A stretch of 21,336 nucleotides of DNA, from NCBI GenBank assembly GCA_964512305.1, contig CAZEIW010000184.1, forward strand, positions 1 to 21,336, read 5' to 3'. A program made the position numbers and the translations under genes. The notes beneath the pieces were generated by a model. It was given only the letters and a program-made list of their open reading frames with translations, searched no databases and was not told the origin of the DNA. Shown piece after piece: positions 6,460 through 13,692 of this stretch. Source of the DNA: CAZEIW01 sp964512305 (GTDB taxonomy: Bacteria > Pseudomonadota > Gammaproteobacteria > Burkholderiales > Burkholderiaceae_F). How positions within the stretch are numbered: the stretch's first letter is position 1; each line of letters starts with the position of its first letter.

Positions 6460-7686
6460 ATGGTGGCGGCCGCAGCACAACCCATGTTCGCCGATCGCGT
6501 CCTTTCCGGCATGCGCCCGACCGGGTCCATGCATATCGGGCACTATCACGGCGCCTTGAAGAACTGGGTGCGCCTGCAGGACGAGCACCCGTGCTTCTTC
6601 TTCGTCGCCGACTGGCACGCGCTGACGACCCACTACGAATCTCCCGAGGTGCTCGAGGCCAGCACCTGGGACATGCTGATCGACTGGTTCGCCGCTGGCA
6701 TCGACCCGGGCAAGGCCACCGTGTTCATCCAGTCGCGGGTGCCGGAACACGCGGAGCTCTTCCTGTTGCTCGCGATGTCGACCCCGCTGGGGTGGCTCGA
6801 GCGCGTGCCGACCTACAAGGACCAGATCGAGCGGCTGCGCGACCGTGACCTTTCGACCTACGGCTTTCTCGGCTATCCGCTGATGCAGGCGGCCGACATC
6901 CTGATCTACCGCTCCAACCTGGTTCCGGTGGGCGAGGACCAGGTGCCGCACATCGAGATGACGCGCGAGATCGCGCGCCGCTTCAATTACCTGTTCGGGC
7001 GCGAGCCCGGGTTCGAGGAAAAGGCGCTCGCGGCCGTGAAGAAGCTCGGCGCGCGCCGCAGCAAGCTGTACCTGGAGCTGCGCTCGCGCTACCAGGAGCA
7101 GGGCGACGAGGCGGCGCTCGAGCAGGGGCGCGCGCTGCTGGCGGAGTCGCAGAGCGTCTCGCACGGCGATCGCGAGCGCCTGTTCGGCTACCTCGAGGGC
7201 GCGCGCCGGGTGATCCTGGTCGAGCCCGACGCGGTGCTGACGGCTTCGCCGAGGCTGCCCGGCGTCGACGGCCAGAAGATGTCCAAGAGCTATGGCAACG
7301 ACGTCTCCATGCGCGAGGAGCCCAAGGTCCTGACCGAGAAGATCCGGCGCATGATGACCGATCCGGCGCGCGTCCGCCGCTCCGATCCCGGCGAGCCGGA
7401 GCGCTGCCCGGTGTGGCAGCTGCACCAGGTGTACTCGAGCGAGGAGACGCGCGCCTGGGTGCAGAAAGGCTGCCGCAGCGCCGGCATCGGCTGCCTCGAT
7501 TGCAAGCAGCCCGTGATCGAGGCGATGCTGGCCGAGCAGGAGCCCTGGCGCCAGCGCGCGCAGCCGTATCTGGAAGACCCGTCGCTGCTGCGGTCGATCG
7601 TGGCCGACGGCTGCGACCGCGCGCGGGCAGTCGCGCAGGAGACCATGCGCGACGTTCGCGACGCGATGGGGCTCAACTACACCTAG
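6460..7686 (+). CDS. trpS: Tryptophanyl-tRNA synthetase with four-cysteine motif
   Basis: Class I aminoacyl-tRNA synthetase charging tRNA-Trp. Signature motifs are present: HIGH at residues 25-28 and KMSKS at 273-277. At 408 aa it is longer than the ~330-residue enzymes of E. coli and Bacillus. The extra length includes a region with Cys316, Cys338, Cys345 and Cys348 in a C-x21-C-x6-C-x2-C arrangement, close to the C-x22-C-x6-C-x2-C motif I recall for the [4Fe-4S] cluster of Thermotoga maritima TrpRS. An alternative ATG at 6484 (MFADRV) would remove eight Ala-rich residues; I keep 6460 because a purine-rich stretch lies upstream. Its TAG stop overlaps the GTG start of the methyltransferase by one base. 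Confidence 0.96.
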   Translation: MVAAAAQPMFADRVLSGMRPTGSMHIGHYHGALKNWVRLQDEHPCFFFVADWHALTTHYESPEVLEASTWDMLIDWFAAGIDPGKATVFIQSRVPEHAELFLLLAMSTPLGWLERVPTYKDQIERLRDRDLSTYGFLGYPLMQAADILIYRSNLVPVGEDQVPHIEMTREIARRFNYLFGREPGFEEKALAAVKKLGARRSKLYLELRSRYQEQGDEAALEQGRALLAESQSVSHGDRERLFGYLEGARRVILVEPDAVLTASPRLPGVDGQKMSKSYGNDVSMREEPKVLTEKIRRMMTDPARVRRSDPGEPERCPVWQLHQVYSSEETRAWVQKGCRSAGIGCLDCKQPVIEAMLAEQEPWRQRAQPYLEDPSLLRSIVADGCDRARAVAQETMRDVRDAMGLNYT

Positions 7687-8288
7687 TGGCGTCCTCCGAA
7701 GCGCCGATCCCGCCACACGGCTCCGACGAGCCGTCGGCCTGGGTGCTGCGCTTCGCGCCGCTCGTGCGCGAGGGTGCCGAGGTGCTCGACCTGGCGTGCG
7801 GCGCCGGCCGGCACGCCAGGCTGTTCGCCGCGCGCGGCTGCCGCGTCGAGGCGGTCGACATCGATGCCGCGCTCGCGCCGCAGTTCGCAGGCTTGCCCGG
7901 CATCCGATTTCGCGCGCTCGATCTCGAAGGCGAACCGTGGCCGTACCCCGAGCGCCGCTTCGACGCGATCGTGGTGACGCGCTACCTCTTCAGGCCGCAC
8001 TGGCCCCATCTTGCGGCCTCGCTCGCCGACGGCGGCGTGCTCATCATGGAGACCTTCGCCAGCGGCAACGAGCGCTATGGGCGGCCGCGCGATCCGCGCT
8101 TCCTGCTGCAGCCGTTCGAGCTTGCGGCGGCTTTCGCGCCGCGGCTGCACGTGCTGGCGTTCGAGGACGGCGTGCTGCACTCGCCGCGCCCGGCGCGCAT
8201 CCAACGCCTGTGCGCGCTGCGCGCGGCGGCCGACGACCACGACCGGGTGGCGCTCGATCGCTCCGATCGCGACGCCGATCGCCAGTAG
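7686..8288 (+). CDS. Class I SAM-dependent methyltransferase
   Basis: A 200-residue Rossmann-fold methyltransferase. Motif I (VLDLACGAGRH, residues 33-43) binds S-adenosylmethionine, and the acidic VDID at 57-60 ends the second strand and should contact the ribose. Later segments (FDAIVVTRYLFR and the GGVLIMETF strand) fit the fold, with a TehB/UbiE-like look. The GTG start at 7686 overlaps the trpS stop in TAGTG, so translation is probably coupled; a longer frame running back into trpS is only overlap. The substrate cannot be inferred, and location behind trpS does not prove a tRNA role. Confidence 0.87.
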   Translation: MASSEAPIPPHGSDEPSAWVLRFAPLVREGAEVLDLACGAGRHARLFAARGCRVEAVDIDAALAPQFAGLPGIRFRALDLEGEPWPYPERRFDAIVVTRYLFRPHWPHLAASLADGGVLIMETFASGNERYGRPRDPRFLLQPFELAAAFAPRLHVLAFEDGVLHSPRPARIQRLCALRAAADDHDRVALDRSDRDADRQ

Positions 8289-8296
8289 CGCGCGTG

Positions 8297-8302
8297 TAAA
8301 CT
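8297..8302 (+). promoter_or_regulatory. Possible -10 element (TAAACT) upstream of dapA
   Basis: TAAACT in the 56-nt methyltransferase-dapA gap, inside GTGTAAACTAC, resembles a sigma-70 -10 box. No good -35 is visible. It would give a leader of roughly 35 nt for the dapA-bamC-hydrolase unit. Confidence 0.3.
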
Positions 8303-8344
8303 ACGACGCTTTGGAAGCGGCGCTTTGGAGGCGCAATCGCGATC

Positions 8345-9220
<876 letters not shown>

Positions 9221-9242
9221 ACCCGGCCGGCGGAGGAACCTG

Positions 9243-10559
9243 ATGATTTGCAAGTCGAGCGCGCGGCTTACGAAGCCGGCCGCGCCCCGGTGGGTGCGTG
9301 GAGTCCTGACGCTCGCGGTCGCGGGGGCCGTCGGCGCCTGCTCGCTTTTCGGGTTGGGCAGCCGCGAGAACGACTCCTACGATTATCGCAACGCGCATTC
9401 GCGGCTGGGACCGCTCGAGGTTCCGCCGGACCTGTCGCCGCTGCCGCGCGACGAGCACTCGGCGGTTCCGGGCAGCGCAGGGGCCGGCGCCGCAGCCGCC
9501 GTTGGGCAGCCTTCGTCCAGCGGCGCTGCGGGCGGTGCCGGCGCGACTGGCATCGGGCCCGTGGCCGCTGCGGGCACGGCGACGGCCGCAGCGGCCGGGA
9601 CCGCGCTTGTCAGCGTCGCCCCCACCGCGCCCAACGCGCGCATCGTGCGCGAAGGCTCGCAGCGCTGGCTCGCGGTCGACGTTGCGCCCGAGCAGGCGTA
9701 CGCGGCCGTCAAGCAGTTCCTGGTCTCGCAGGGCTTTACGATCGAGCGCGAGGAGCCCACGCTCGGGATCATCGAGACCGCTTGGGGCGAACGCCACCCG
9801 AAGATCCACGAGGACGCGATCCGGACCATGTTGGGCAAGGTCTTCCGGGACATGGATACGATCGGCGAGCAGGACAAGTTCCGCGCCCGCATCGAGCGCA
9901 CCCCGGCCAACACGTCGGAGATCTACGTCACGCACCGCGGCCTGATCGAGGTCGCAACCGGCGTGAACAACGAGTCGACGCGCTGGAATCCACGCCCGCC
10001 CGATCCGGGTGCCGAAGCGGAAATGCTGCAGATGCTGCTGCTGCAGTTCGCGCCGGCAACCACCGCCGGCGCACAGCTCGCCGCGGCCGCGACCGGCACA
10101 GTCGCCGCGGCGCCTGCCGGCGCCTCCGCAGCGCCGCCGGCGGTGGCGCGCGCGGCGGCGGCGCCGGTCGAAACCACGGTGTCGGGCACCAAGGTCCAGA
10201 AGACGACGCTCGAGGGATTCCCTGCGCTGCAGGTCGACGAGCCGTTCGATCACGCGTGGCGCCGCATCGGGCTGGCGCTCGACCGCGGCGGCTTCACCGT
10301 CGAAGACCGCGATCGCACCAAAGGGCTGTACTTCGTGCGCTACCTGGATCCGGACTACGAGGCGGCCGAGCGCGCCAAGCGCGGCCTCTTCGCGCGCATC
10401 TTCAATTCCGACGCCAAGGTGACGGCCCAGCAGTTCCGCGTCGCGCTTGCCACGCGCGATGCCGGAACGGCGGTCAAGGTGCTGGACAAGGACGGCAAGC
10501 CCGACGCCAGCGCCACCGCGGACCGGATCCTGAATCAGATCAGCGAGCAGTTGAAGTAG
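9243..10559 (+). CDS. bamC: Outer-membrane assembly lipoprotein BamC
   Basis: Lipoprotein of the BAM complex that inserts beta-barrel proteins into the outer membrane. The signal peptide ends in a lipobox with Cys33 (VGACS). Next comes the unstructured BamD-binding segment (YDYRNAHSRLGPLEVPPDL, about residues 46-64), then two helix-grip domains: one starting near SQRWLAVDVAPEQAY and one near FPALQVDEPFDHAW. The 438 aa exceed the ~344 of E. coli BamC, mainly through two Ala/Gly/Pro-rich low-complexity linkers, roughly residues 75-125 and 275-315. The ATG has a strong GGAGG site eight bases upstream. It follows dapA by 22 nt and precedes the metallo-hydrolase by 19 nt. Confidence 0.93.
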   Translation: MICKSSARLTKPAAPRWVRGVLTLAVAGAVGACSLFGLGSRENDSYDYRNAHSRLGPLEVPPDLSPLPRDEHSAVPGSAGAGAAAAVGQPSSSGAAGGAGATGIGPVAAAGTATAAAAGTALVSVAPTAPNARIVREGSQRWLAVDVAPEQAYAAVKQFLVSQGFTIEREEPTLGIIETAWGERHPKIHEDAIRTMLGKVFRDMDTIGEQDKFRARIERTPANTSEIYVTHRGLIEVATGVNNESTRWNPRPPDPGAEAEMLQMLLLQFAPATTAGAQLAAAATGTVAAAPAGASAAPPAVARAAAAPVETTVSGTKVQKTTLEGFPALQVDEPFDHAWRRIGLALDRGGFTVEDRDRTKGLYFVRYLDPDYEAAERAKRGLFARIFNSDAKVTAQQFRVALATRDAGTAVKVLDKDGKPDASATADRILNQISEQLK

Positions 10560-10578
10560 GGACAGCGGCGGCGTCGCG

Positions 10579-11361
10579 GTGCTCCGCTTCTGCTCGCTAG
10601 GCTCAGGCAGCTCCGGCAACGCCCTGCTCGTCGAAGCCGCCGACGGCCTGTTCCCCGTCCGGATCCTGGTCGACGACGGCTTCGGTGTCCGGCAGCTGGA
10701 GCGCCGCCTCACGCGCGCCGGCGTCGAGCCGGAGTCGATCGCGGCGCTTTTCGTCACGCACGAGCACGAGGATCACGCCGGCGGCGCTGCGGCGTTCGCC
10801 GGCCGCTACAAGCTGCCGGTCTTTGCGACCGCAGGCACCGCCGACGCGGGTGGATGGCGCAACGCGCCAGAGCTGCGCTGGATGCCGCTCGCGAACGGCT
10901 CGACGGTGTCGATCGGAGCGCTCGGCATCACGCCGGTCGCCGTTCCGCACGACGCGAGCGAGCCGGTCCAGTTCGTGTTCTCCGACGGCGCGGTCCGCCT
11001 CGCGCTGCTCACCGATATCGGCCATCCCGACGTGGCCGTGGTCGCCGCGCTGGCGCGCCTCGACGCCCTGATCATCGAGTGCAATCACGACAGCGCGATG
11101 CTGCTCGGCGGGCCGTATCCCGAAGCTTTGAAAAGGCGCATCTCGGGCGACCTGGGCCACCTGTCGAACCGGCAGGCGGCGCAGCTGGTGCAGGCGCTCG
11201 ATCGATCGCGGCTGACACAGGTGGTGGCCGCGCACCTGAGCCGCACCAACAACCGCGCGGAGCTCGCCCGTGCGGCGCTGGCCGATGCGCTCGGCGCTTG
11301 CGCTGACGACATCGGTGTGGCGGATCAGGAGCAGGGGATTGGGTGGCGGCGGGTGGGGTAG
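10579..11361 (+). CDS. MBL-fold metallo-hydrolase, YycJ/WalJ-like
   Basis: A 260-residue metallo-beta-lactamase-fold protein. The hallmark N-terminus CSLGSGSSGNA and the metal motif THEHEDH (His61, His63, Asp65, His66) are present, with further His124 in VPHD and the later TDIGH, ECNHD and GHLSN motifs typical of YycJ-type proteins. Firmicute YycJ/WalJ proteins have 5' exonuclease activity linked to DNA repair; transfer of that role here is inference, although mutS nearby is suggestive. It starts with GTG 19 nt after bamC and is likely the last gene of the dapA unit. It is followed by the large inverted repeat. Confidence 0.9.
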   Translation: MLRFCSLGSGSSGNALLVEAADGLFPVRILVDDGFGVRQLERRLTRAGVEPESIAALFVTHEHEDHAGGAAAFAGRYKLPVFATAGTADAGGWRNAPELRWMPLANGSTVSIGALGITPVAVPHDASEPVQFVFSDGAVRLALLTDIGHPDVAVVAALARLDALIIECNHDSAMLLGGPYPEALKRRISGDLGHLSNRQAAQLVQALDRSRLTQVVAAHLSRTNNRAELARAALADALGACADDIGVADQEQGIGWRRVG

Positions 11362-11378
11362 TGCAGCTTGCCCGTGGC

Positions 11379-11489
11379 GCGGGCCCTCACCCCCGGCCCC
11401 TCTCCCGCAAGCGGGAGAGGGGAGGAACGGCGGCCGCTTGAAGCTCCCCTCTCCCGCTTGCGGGAGAGGGGCCGGGGGTGAGGGCCCGC
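11379..11489. repeat. Perfect 46-bp inverted repeat with nested hairpins
   Basis: Arms at 11379-11424 and 11444-11489 are exact reverse complements over 46 bp, separated by a 19-nt loop. Each arm also contains its own hairpin, CCCCTCTCCCGC followed two bases later by GCGGGAGAGGGG. The arm core (CCCTCACCCC then GGCCCCTCTCCCG) is a sequence I recall as dispersed in many GC-rich proteobacterial genomes, often near gene ends, so this is probably a non-autonomous REP/MITE-type element. It sits between two convergent genes and could also stop transcription from the left as a cruciform or long hairpin. Confidence 0.9.
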
Positions 11490-11499
11490 CCAACGAAGG

Positions 11500-11527
11500 A
11501 AAAAAAAAGGCCGGCAACCGCCGGCCT
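11500..11527 (-). terminator. Rho-independent terminator for the Pro/Ala lipoprotein
   Basis: On the minus strand, a GGCCGGC / GCCGGCC stem (11526-11520 with 11515-11509) with a 4-nt loop is followed by nine T (11508-11500). It lies 23 nt after the lipoprotein stop. Confidence 0.85.
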
Positions 11528-11549
11528 CACTTCAATCGCGACTGCGCGA

Positions 11550-11747
11550 TTACTTCTTCTGATCCTTCATCGGCTCCATCGGAGCGGCCGGAGTAGCCGC
11601 CGGGGCCATGGCATCCTTGGCGGGCTCGGCCGGGGCGGGCGCGGGCGCCGCGGCGGGCGCGGGTGCCGGCGCGGGTGCCGGAGCAGGTTTCTCGCAGGCG
11701 GCCAGCATGGCGACCGACAGCGAAGCGGCGATCAGCAGTTTCTTCAC
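11550..11747 (-). CDS. Small Pro/Ala-rich lipoprotein
   Basis: A 65-residue protein starting with GTG at 11747 behind an AAGGGGAA ribosome-binding stretch. It has a textbook lipoprotein signal (MKKLLIAASLSV then lipobox LAAC, Cys18) followed by a low-complexity PAPAPAPAP tail that ends in a charged MKDQKK. The mature part is about 48 residues with no domain, so it may act as a small envelope lipoprotein or spacer; the function is unknown. It ends before a clear rho-independent terminator and has a 292-nt upstream gap with an AT-rich TATAAT-like box, so it is probably transcribed on its own. Longer upstream frames are basic, atypical and rejected. Confidence 0.8.
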   Translation of the reverse strand: MKKLLIAASLSVAMLAACEKPAPAPAPAPAPAAAPAPAPAEPAKDAMAPAATPAAPMEPMKDQKK

Positions 11748-11894
11748 GGTGATTCCCCTTTTTCTGAGATGAAATCGGACAAAGACCAGGCTCGTTGCGG
11801 AGGGCCTGGTGGCGAGTCGACGGCCGCGATCGAAGACGACAGGACGGCGACGGCCATCGTCTTTTGACGGCCTCAATCTCCCCGACGGGGCCGG

Positions 11895-11900
11895 ATTATA
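11895..11900 (-). promoter_or_regulatory. Possible -10 element (TATAAT) for the Pro/Ala lipoprotein
   Basis: A perfect TATAAT on the minus strand, in one of the few AT-rich patches of the window (about 11893-11930), upstream of the 65-residue lipoprotein. It would give a long leader of about 140 nt that can form short GC stems. A good -35 is not seen at 16-18 bp. Confidence 0.4.
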
Positions 11901-12039
11901 TACTTCCGCAGCGCACAAATTTTGAAATCTGGCTCGGCTACAGCCCCAAAGGTACCGTCGGCAGGCTATGCGCGGCCGCATCCCAGCGCCGGTCAAACGC
12001 GGCAATCAGCGCCCGCGCGTGAGGAGCCTGTCGGAGCCA

Positions 12040-12456
12040 TTAGTCTCCCTGCACAGTCGTGGCCGGCTGCAGCCGCAGCGCGTGAAGTTCGTCGGCCAGC
12101 AGCCAGGCATCGTCGCCGACCGGGTCGTCGCTGCTGGCGATGCGGATTTCGAGCGCGTGCGAGTGGGTCCACTGCAGCCGGCGCAAGCGCGCAGCGCCGC
12201 TTTCCAGCCAGCCAGTCTCGTCGGCCAGCAGGCGCACGCGCGCCGCGCGGTCTGCGACCAGCATGCGCTCGATCAGCTGAACCACGTCGCGGCCCGACAA
12301 ACCGAAACGAGAAAGATCACGCTCGGCGCAGCGAACGATCCGCCGCGCGGCCCGCAGCAGTTCGATGACCGCCGATTCCAGGTCGGCGCGCGAGGCCACC
12401 CGAACGTGCCGCGGAGCGTCGGGTCGGTCCTCGGGCTTTTGTGCGTCGTCCGCCAT
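12040..12456 (-). CDS. DUF7931-like protein (PLD-like half-fold)
   Basis: A 138-residue soluble protein from the ATG at 12456; an ATG at 12483 would add nine residues. After a charged, Asp/Pro-rich head come an alternating helix/strand region (ADLESAVIELLRAARRIVRCAE), RVRLLADETGWL, LQWTHSHALEIR and LLADELHALRLQP. This resembles the DUF7931-type domain that looks like part of a phospholipase-D fold, often found beside acetyltransferase or oxygenase genes in Burkholderiales. No HKD catalytic motif is visible, so an enzymatic role is doubtful. It follows the RoxA-like gene by 47 nt and is probably the third gene after mutS. The family call is moderate and made from memory. Confidence 0.7.
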   Translation of the reverse strand: MADDAQKPEDRPDAPRHVRVASRADLESAVIELLRAARRIVRCAERDLSRFGLSGRDVVQLIERMLVADRAARVRLLADETGWLESGAARLRRLQWTHSHALEIRIASSDDPVGDDAWLLADELHALRLQPATTVQGD

Positions 12457-12503
12457 CTTCGTTCGCCGGCCGGAGACAAGCATCCTGGACGGCTCGCGAC
12501 GCC

Positions 12504-13691
12504 TCAGCGCGCCGGTGCCTCGCCCAAGTGCAGCCAGCCGAAACGGTACCACTGATGCAGCTGCGCCAGCACGGCCGGATGCGCGCCGGCCACGCGCGCC
12601 GCGCTCAGCTTCCGGTCGTCGGCCAGCCGATGCAGATCACTGCGCGCCGCAGCGGCGACGGCCTCCACCTCCCCGTTGATCGCAAACGCGCCGCCCGCGT
12701 ACAGCATGCGGGTGCGCAGATCGGCCGCGACCCCGTACCGGCGCGCACGCCCGGCGAAGCGCTCGAGCGTCAGCAAGGCACGCGGCCGCTCGAACACGAT
12801 GTTGGGTTTCGGCTCGGTCAGCGTGTCGAGCAGGGCGCGGCGCACGTCGGCCCGGCGCGGCGCGCGCCGTGCGAGATGGTCCAGCGCGGCAGCTTCCATC
12901 CCCGGCGGCAGCCGGCCCGGATGGCGGGTCGGGCGCAGCCCGGGATCGCCATACCTGCCCGGCAGCGGATTCGCTTCGGCCTGGTGCACGCTCCACGTCT
13001 CCGCGAATTCCTGCCAGGTCGGGGCCCGGAAGCCGATCGACACTGTGACGCACTCGCCGAGCGCGACGCCTTCGTGCGCGATCCCGGGCGGCAGGTACAG
13101 CAGGTCGCCCGGCTCGAGCGTCCACTCCTGCTGAGGGCGGAAGTCGGCGAGGATTCTCAGCGGCAGTCCCGGTATCCACTTCGGGTCGGCTCCCCGGGCG
13201 ATGCGCCAGCGGCGGCGCCCATGAGCCTGCAGCAGGAACACGTCGTAGAAGTCGATGTGCGGCCCGACGCCGCCGCCATCGACGGCGTAGCTCGCCATCA
13301 CGTCGTCGAAGCGCGCGGAGGGAATGAAACGGAAACCGCTCGCGAGCCGTGCCGCGGCGGCGTCGTACAGGTCGACTCCCTGCACCAGCAGCGTCCACCC
13401 GGAACGCCGCCGCATCGGAAGATCGGCCCTGGAGAACGGCCCGTGCGCAAGCTGCCAGCGCCCGCCGAACGCGGTCACGAGCCTCGATTCGACCTCGCCG
13501 TCGGCCGCGAGCTCGATCAGGCGCTCGCGCGTGAACGGCGCGCCGGCGCCGAGCAGGGCCTGGCGGATCAGCGCCGGGCGGCGCTGCCAGTAGCGCGCCA
13601 GGAACTCCCGCACGCGAAGGTCACCCAGGCGCTGCAGCGGCGCTTCGAGCGCGCCGCTGCGGGCGCGGTTCGTCGCCGGGCGGGCGTGCAT
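12504..13691 (-). CDS. roxA: Ribosomal protein uL16 arginine 3-hydroxylase-like JmjC oxygenase
   Basis: Fe(II)/2-oxoglutarate oxygenase of the JmjC/cupin type, related to E. coli YcfD/RoxA, which hydroxylates an arginine of ribosomal protein L16. The iron triad is visible: His145 and Asp147 in GPHIDFYDVF and His206 in PPGIAHEG. The N-terminal part has the family's YWQRRPALIRQA, and the C-terminal part after about residue 240 should be the winged-helix-like domain. The 395 aa compare with about 373 in E. coli. The ATG at 13691 sits one base after the mutS TGA (TGAcATG), implying translational coupling. The L16 target is family knowledge, not shown here. Confidence 0.9.
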   Translation of the reverse strand: MHARPATNRARSGALEAPLQRLGDLRVREFLARYWQRRPALIRQALLGAGAPFTRERLIELAADGEVESRLVTAFGGRWQLAHGPFSRADLPMRRRSGWTLLVQGVDLYDAAAARLASGFRFIPSARFDDVMASYAVDGGGVGPHIDFYDVFLLQAHGRRRWRIARGADPKWIPGLPLRILADFRPQQEWTLEPGDLLYLPPGIAHEGVALGECVTVSIGFRAPTWQEFAETWSVHQAEANPLPGRYGDPGLRPTRHPGRLPPGMEAAALDHLARRAPRRADVRRALLDTLTEPKPNIVFERPRALLTLERFAGRARRYGVAADLRTRMLYAGGAFAINGEVEAVAAAARSDLHRLADDRKLSAARVAGAHPAVLAQLHQWYRFGWLHLGEAPAR

Positions 13692-13692
13692 G

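Noticed and set aside
6100..7716. Long minus-strand frames opposite yciO and trpS
   Set aside because: Shadows of well-identified genes; translations are His/Arg/Leu-rich without domains.
8329..8344. TTGGAGG before dapA as the deciding ribosome-binding site
   Set aside because: Spacing to the ATG is about 13 bases, longer than optimal; the start is instead fixed by the conserved N-terminus.
11379..11489. CRISPR or tRNA-like structure at the inverted repeat
   Set aside because: Only a single inverted pair exists, with no direct repeats with spacers and no cloverleaf pattern.
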